DNA from: Betaproteobacteria bacterium
GTDB lineage: Bacteria; Pseudomonadota; Gammaproteobacteria; Burkholderiales; Rhodocyclaceae
Assembly: GCA_016234745.1 (NCBI GenBank)
Contig: JACRAR010000043.1
Span: 92,702 to 156,701, forward strand
DNA: 64,000 nucleotides
Direction: 5' to 3'
Part shown: positions 61,295-64,000 of the stretch, piece after piece
Layout: each line of letters begins with the position of its first letter
Numbering within the stretch: position 1 is the first letter of the stretch
Notes under the pieces: generated by a model
The model's database searches: none
What the model saw: the letters and a program-made list of their open reading frames with translations, nothing else
What the model was told of the DNA's origin: nothing
Position numbers and translations under genes: made by a program

Positions 61295-62074
61295 CTACTT
61301 GGGCTGCATGCGAATCGCGCCGTCGAGGCGGATCACCTCGCCGTTGAGCATTTCATTCTCGACGATTTGTTTCACCAAGGCGGCGTATTCGGCCGGTTTG
61401 CCCAGACGTGGCGGGAACGGCACCATCTTGCCCAGAGCTTCCTGCACTTCCGGCGGCATGCCCAGCAGCATAGGCGTCTCGAAAATTCCCGGCGCGATGG
61501 TCATGACGCGAATACCGAAACGCGCCAGTTCGCGAGCAATCGGCAGCGTCATGCCGACGATGCCACCCTTTGATGCCGAATAAGCGGCCTGCCCGATCTG
61601 ACCGTCAAACGCCGCCACCGAGGCGGTGTTCACGATCACGCCGCGCTCGCCGGCGGCATTTGGCGCACCTTTGCTCATCGCCTCTGAAGCCAGACGAATC
61701 ATGTTGAAAGTACCGATCAGGTTGATATTGATGACCTTGGCGAATGAGGCCAACCCATGTGGTGCCTCCTTGCCCAGCACCTTTTCGCCAATGGCGATGC
61801 CGGCACAATTGACCAGGCCGTGCAACCCGCCGAAGGACTCCAGTGCCAGTGCAACCGCAGACTTTGCGCTTGTCTCGCTCGCCACATCGGTCTCGGCAAA
61901 CTGCGCCACCTTGCCAAATTCGTTGTTCAAGCCTTGCACCAGCGCCTCGCCTGCCGCTTTGTTCAAATCGGCGATGACGACTTTGCCGCCATTGGCCGCC
62001 AGCACGCGCACAGTGCCGGCTCCAAGTCCTGAAGCTCCGCCGGTGACGATGAATACGCTGTCCTTGATCTGCAT
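61295..62074 (-). CDS. SDR-family 3-hydroxyacyl-CoA dehydrogenase-like protein
   Basis: A 259-residue short-chain dehydrogenase. [13 protein letters not shown] binds NAD, NCAGIA is the structural motif, and Ser in [12 protein letters not shown] with YSASK gives the catalytic Ser-Tyr-Lys. The sequence resembles type II 3-hydroxyacyl-CoA (HSD17B10-like) dehydrogenases of fatty or branched acyl-CoA oxidation. It is placed directly ahead of ccoI with a three-base gap, an odd partner for an oxidase maturation gene. Confidence 0.85.
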   Translation of the reverse strand: MQIKDSVFIVTGGASGLGAGTVRVLAANGGKVVIADLNKAAGEALVQGLNNEFGKVAQFAETDVASETSAKSAVALALESFGGLHGLVNCAGIAIGEKVLGKEAPHGLASFAKVININLIGTFNMIRLASEAMSKGAPNAAGERGVIVNTASVAAFDGQIGQAAYSASKGGIVGMTLPIARELARFGIRVMTIAPGIFETPMLLGMPPEVQEALGKMVPFPPRLGKPAEYAALVKQIVENEMLNGEVIRLDGAIRMQPK

Positions 62075-62108
62075 GTCTGTATGACTCCTGATAGTAGCTG
62101 CACGATAG

Positions 62109-62144
62109 CAAAAAGGGCAGTCGCACCTTGCATGGACTGCCCTT
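62109..62144 (-). terminator. Rho-independent terminator upstream of the SDR gene
   Basis: AAGGGCAGTC and GACTGCCCTT form a perfect 10-bp stem around a 12-base loop; on the minus strand it continues into TTTTT. It ends transcription coming from the orphan gene or the tRNA remnant, 35 bases ahead of the SDR start. Confidence 0.85.
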
Positions 62145-62161
62145 CCGGTGCCCGCATTTGG

Positions 62162-62176
62162 TTCTAGGGTGTTAGC
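62162..62176 (+). repeat. 15-bp dispersed repeat (second copy at 33380-33394)
   Basis: TTCTAGGGTGTTAGC occurs identically here and at 33380-33394. In both copies GTGCCCG lies seven bases upstream, giving a shared GTGCCCG-N7-TTCTAGGGTGTTAGC. The first copy ends in the copZ stop codon region; this copy is non-coding. Confidence 0.6.
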
Positions 62177-62256
62177 CGGTTGGTGATAAGCAGTTTACTA
62201 CCGAACCACCAGGGATTGGAATCAAAGAGCTTTGCCGCGAGAATCTCGATTAAGGT

Positions 62257-62631
62257 TCAGGCTGGTTCCGCTGCCTCCGCGCAAGCCAGGCAGAATCCTA
62301 CGGCATCAACACTGGCAGACGCTCCGCAGCACACGCAGCACAGAGCATTGCCCCGCGCGAGGAGTGTGCTCGTTGCCGAGTCCTGCAGCGTATCCTCTTC
62401 GGGGTACTGATAAAGCCTCAGATAAGCCATCATCGCGGAAAGATTGATGATGACCTGCTGTTGCAAATTGGGGACAGGAACGTGAATCCCATGGTCAGCC
62501 ATCGCACGGCAATCACCCAAATCAACGTCGAGGTTCCAGCCAGCCGTCAGAACTTCAGCCGCTTCGGGCATGAGCTTGATAATCCGGGTCTGAGGCTTTG
62601 AGTACTTTCTTGCTGCTGCGGCAACGCCCAT
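62257..62631 (-). CDS. Unknown protein with C-terminal cysteine pairs
   Basis: A 124-residue protein of no recognised family. The N-terminus is basic and Ala-rich, the middle is mixed alpha/beta, and the C-terminus carries CCVCC and FCLAC, a spacing fit for a zinc ribbon. The ATG at 62631 follows GGAGGAG, a very strong ribosome binding site, which supports a real gene. It lies between a terminator and the tRNA-Thr remnant, so it may be part of an older insertion. Confidence 0.65.
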   Translation of the reverse strand: MGVAAAARKYSKPQTRIIKLMPEAAEVLTAGWNLDVDLGDCRAMADHGIHVPVPNLQQQVIINLSAMMAYLRLYQYPEEDTLQDSATSTLLARGNALCCVCCGASASVDAVGFCLACAEAAEPA

Positions 62632-62781
62632 GATTGCTCCTCCGTCGGTTTTGTGCCTGAATACCCGCACTCCGGCGTGTTAACGACAAAAATTGTGCCG
62701 ACTTGAACATCGCATTCAACTTTGTGAGAGCGAAATGGCCTTTTCAAAAAGAATTCCGGCGTAGCCCCAGCCCGGAATTGA

Positions 62782-62809
62782 AAGCGGCCCTCATCGATGA
62801 GAGCCGCTT
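62782..62809. repeat. Inverted repeat beside the tRNA remnant
   Basis: AAGCGGC-C-CTCAT-CG-ATGAG-A-GCCGCTT forms a hairpin of 12 pairs with one internal mismatch. On the minus strand it follows the 3' end of the tRNA remnant by six bases, so it is probably the old tRNA terminator. Confidence 0.6.
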
Positions 62810-62815
62810 GTTTAT

Positions 62816-62865
62816 TGGTGCCGGCGAGAAGAGTTGAACTCCCGACCTTCGCATTACGAATGCGC
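62816..62865 (-). pseudogene. tRNA-Thr(CGU) 3' fragment, att-site remnant
   Basis: On the minus strand the sequence runs from the anticodon arm (GCGCATTCGTAATGCG, anticodon CGT) through the variable loop and T arm (GGGAG-TTCAACT-CTTCT) to the acceptor strand CGCCGGC-A and an encoded CCA. The D arm is absent: the bases upstream of the anticodon arm do not fold as tRNA. This is the 3' half commonly duplicated when an integrase uses a tRNA gene. A P4-type integrase starts 160 bases away. Confidence 0.8.
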
Positions 62866-62984
62866 AAGAAATAGCATTCCGGCATGTTGATTGATAGTCA
62901 TGTAACCAGACAAAAGCCTTGCAAATACTGAGTTTTCATCGATTAACCCCCGGAAAATAATTCCTCACTATTCCCAGATGTTGC

Positions 62985-63013
62985 TATAATTCCCCTACAT
63001 GGCCCCTACATGG
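62985..63013 (+). promoter_or_regulatory. Integrase promoter region with tandem 11-bp repeat
   Basis: TATAAT (62985-62990) is followed by two direct copies of CCCCTACATGG (62992-63002 and 63003-63013), 13 bases ahead of the integrase start. The repeats may bind a regulator or recombination protein. No clear -35 was seen. Confidence 0.45.
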
Positions 63014-63025
63014 AGGGAAGCGGGA

Positions 63026-64000
63026 ATGAAAAAGCCGAATTTCACTGCCAAGCTGGTGGAGGGTTTCAAGTGTCAGCCGGGGAAGCAGCAAAGCATTTAT
63101 TGGGACGGCAAGACGCCCGGCTTGGGACTGCGGGTAACTGTGGCCGGCGCGAAGTCCTACATCTTCGAGACGTCACTACACAACAAGACGCTGCGCCTGA
63201 CGATAGGTGACGTGCGGACCTGGACAATCGGCAACGCTCAAGAAGAAGCAACGCGCCTCAAGGCAATGACTGATCAAGGCATAGACCCTCGCCAGCAAAA
63301 GGCCGACCGCGCCGCCGCAGATGCCGCCAAGAGGGTTGAAGCCAAGCGCCAGAACAAAACCCTTGGCGAAGTCTGGCCGGATTACCTGAAAGCCAAGAAA
63401 ACCAAATGGAGCGCCCGCCACCACCTAGACCACCAGCGCGTCATGGCCCCCGGTGGCGAAGCCAAGCGAGGGAAAATGAAAGGGCAGGGAGAAACGGTGG
63501 CGGGAGTTCTATCTCCGTTGGCCGGTGTGCGACTGTGCGACCTGGACAGCGAGCGCGTAACCGACTGGCTCAATTCGCCCGACACCATACGCCGCCCGAC
63601 ACAAGCCCGCCGCGCCTTTACTCTGCTACGGGCATTCGTAGGCTGGTGCAACACCAGGGCAGAGCTTAAGGGCATCATTCCCGCTGGCGCATGTGCCTCT
63701 CAAGTGGTTAAGGACGCCTTGCCGAAACCCGCCGCCAAGGATGATTGCCTACAGCGTGAGCAATTGCCGCTTTGGTTCGAGCATGTCCGCAAACTGGACA
63801 ACCCAGTGCATTCTGCCTATCTCCAATCATTGCTACTCACTGGCGCGCGCCGTGAGGAATTGGCCAGTATCCGCTGGGTCGATGTCGCCGAGCACGACGA
63901 GCTGTCGCGAACGACGCGCGAGTTCGATTTCGGGCACATACACTTGAACGTAGTTGTCAGTGAGCAGGCGAGCCACGTTGAGTTCGTTGGAACGCAAGAC
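63026..64000 (+). CDS. P4-type tyrosine recombinase/integrase (3' end outside window or interrupted)
   Basis: At least 325 codons are visible. The N-terminal arm-binding DUF4102 domain (~1-90, GKTPGLGLRV, LRLTIGD, ARRLKAM-like region) is followed by the core-binding domain (~110-230) and the start of the catalytic domain, LLTGARREELASIRW, with the first catalytic Arg. After WVDV (about base 63888) the expected beta-sheet motif is replaced by unrelated sequence. The remaining catalytic residues (Lys, HxxR, Tyr) are not visible. GGGAAGCGGGA precedes the ATG. The nearby tRNA-Thr remnant fits its target type. Confidence 0.8.
   Translation, partial: MKKPNFTAKLVEGFKCQPGKQQSIYWDGKTPGLGLRVTVAGAKSYIFETSLHNKTLRLTIGDVRTWTIGNAQEEATRLKAMTDQGIDPRQQKADRAAADAAKRVEAKRQNKTLGEVWPDYLKAKKTKWSARHHLDHQRVMAPGGEAKRGKMKGQGETVAGVLSPLAGVRLCDLDSERVTDWLNSPDTIRRPTQARRAFTLLRAFVGWCNTRAELKGIIPAGACASQVVKDALPKPAAKDDCLQREQLPLWFEHVRKLDNPVHSAYLQSLLLTGARREELASIRWVDVAEHDELSRTTREFDFGHIHLNVVVSEQASHVEFVGTQD

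Noticed and set aside
1..64000. CRISPR arrays, rRNA operons, complete insertion sequences
   Set aside because: No regular spaced repeats, rRNA sequence or transposase with flanking inverted repeats was found.

Overview
The window is a chromosomal segment of a high-GC betaproteobacterium. Gene content (cbb3 and bd oxidases, FNR/DNR-type regulators, oxygen-independent HemN, PHA synthase, PaaN/PaaY/PaaG, betaproteobacterial PcnB-FolK-PanC-PanD order) suggests a facultative anaerobe or denitrifier of the Rhodocyclales/Nitrosomonadales type. That placement is inference from gene content; no rRNA gene is present.

Layout. 1-2.6 kb: end of pcnB, then folK, panC, panD on the plus strand. 2.6-17.4 kb: a long minus-strand signalling run of tightly packed or overlapping genes: CHASE2 Ser/Thr kinase, PP2C phosphatase, FHA protein, CHASE2 adenylate cyclase, class II-type cyclic nucleotide phosphodiesterase, cNMP-binding/rhodanese protein, GAF-PilB/GspE-type ATPase, GAF-HD-GYP protein, TPR-containing GT-C-type membrane protein. 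It ends at a type IV pilin gene with its own near-perfect sigma-54 promoter. This combination is the most unusual system in the window. 17.5-33.4 kb: mostly housekeeping (TerC, SucCD, PaaY/PaaN/PaaG, MsrA, FadD, FdxA, TrxA, Rho, L31, an ArnT-like transferase, Orn, M48 protease, RsgA).

33.4-62.1 kb is dominated by oxygen, copper and respiration genes: CopZ/CopA, USP, SafE-type protein, HemN, FNR, a DNR-like regulator, a hemerythrin-DUF2249-membrane protein operon, an ODP/MCP-like pair behind PHA synthase and a beta-CASP nuclease, a second USP, CcoH/CcoG/CcoPQON, CydX/CydB/CydA/CydP, OmpW, a second FNR with a changed recognition helix, a cysteine-bearing Rrf2 regulator, and CcoS/CcoI. Five FNR-type dyads lie in intergenic regions here, several at class II spacing from a plausible -10, so the region reads as a low-oxygen regulon. 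A 40-bp almost perfect palindrome lies between ompW and the second fnr.

62.1-64 kb is the edge of an integrated element: an orphan protein, the 3' part of a tRNA-Thr(CGU) gene (an att-like remnant), and a P4-type tyrosine integrase that leaves the family pattern about 110 bases before the window ends. No CRISPR array, rRNA or complete insertion sequence was seen.
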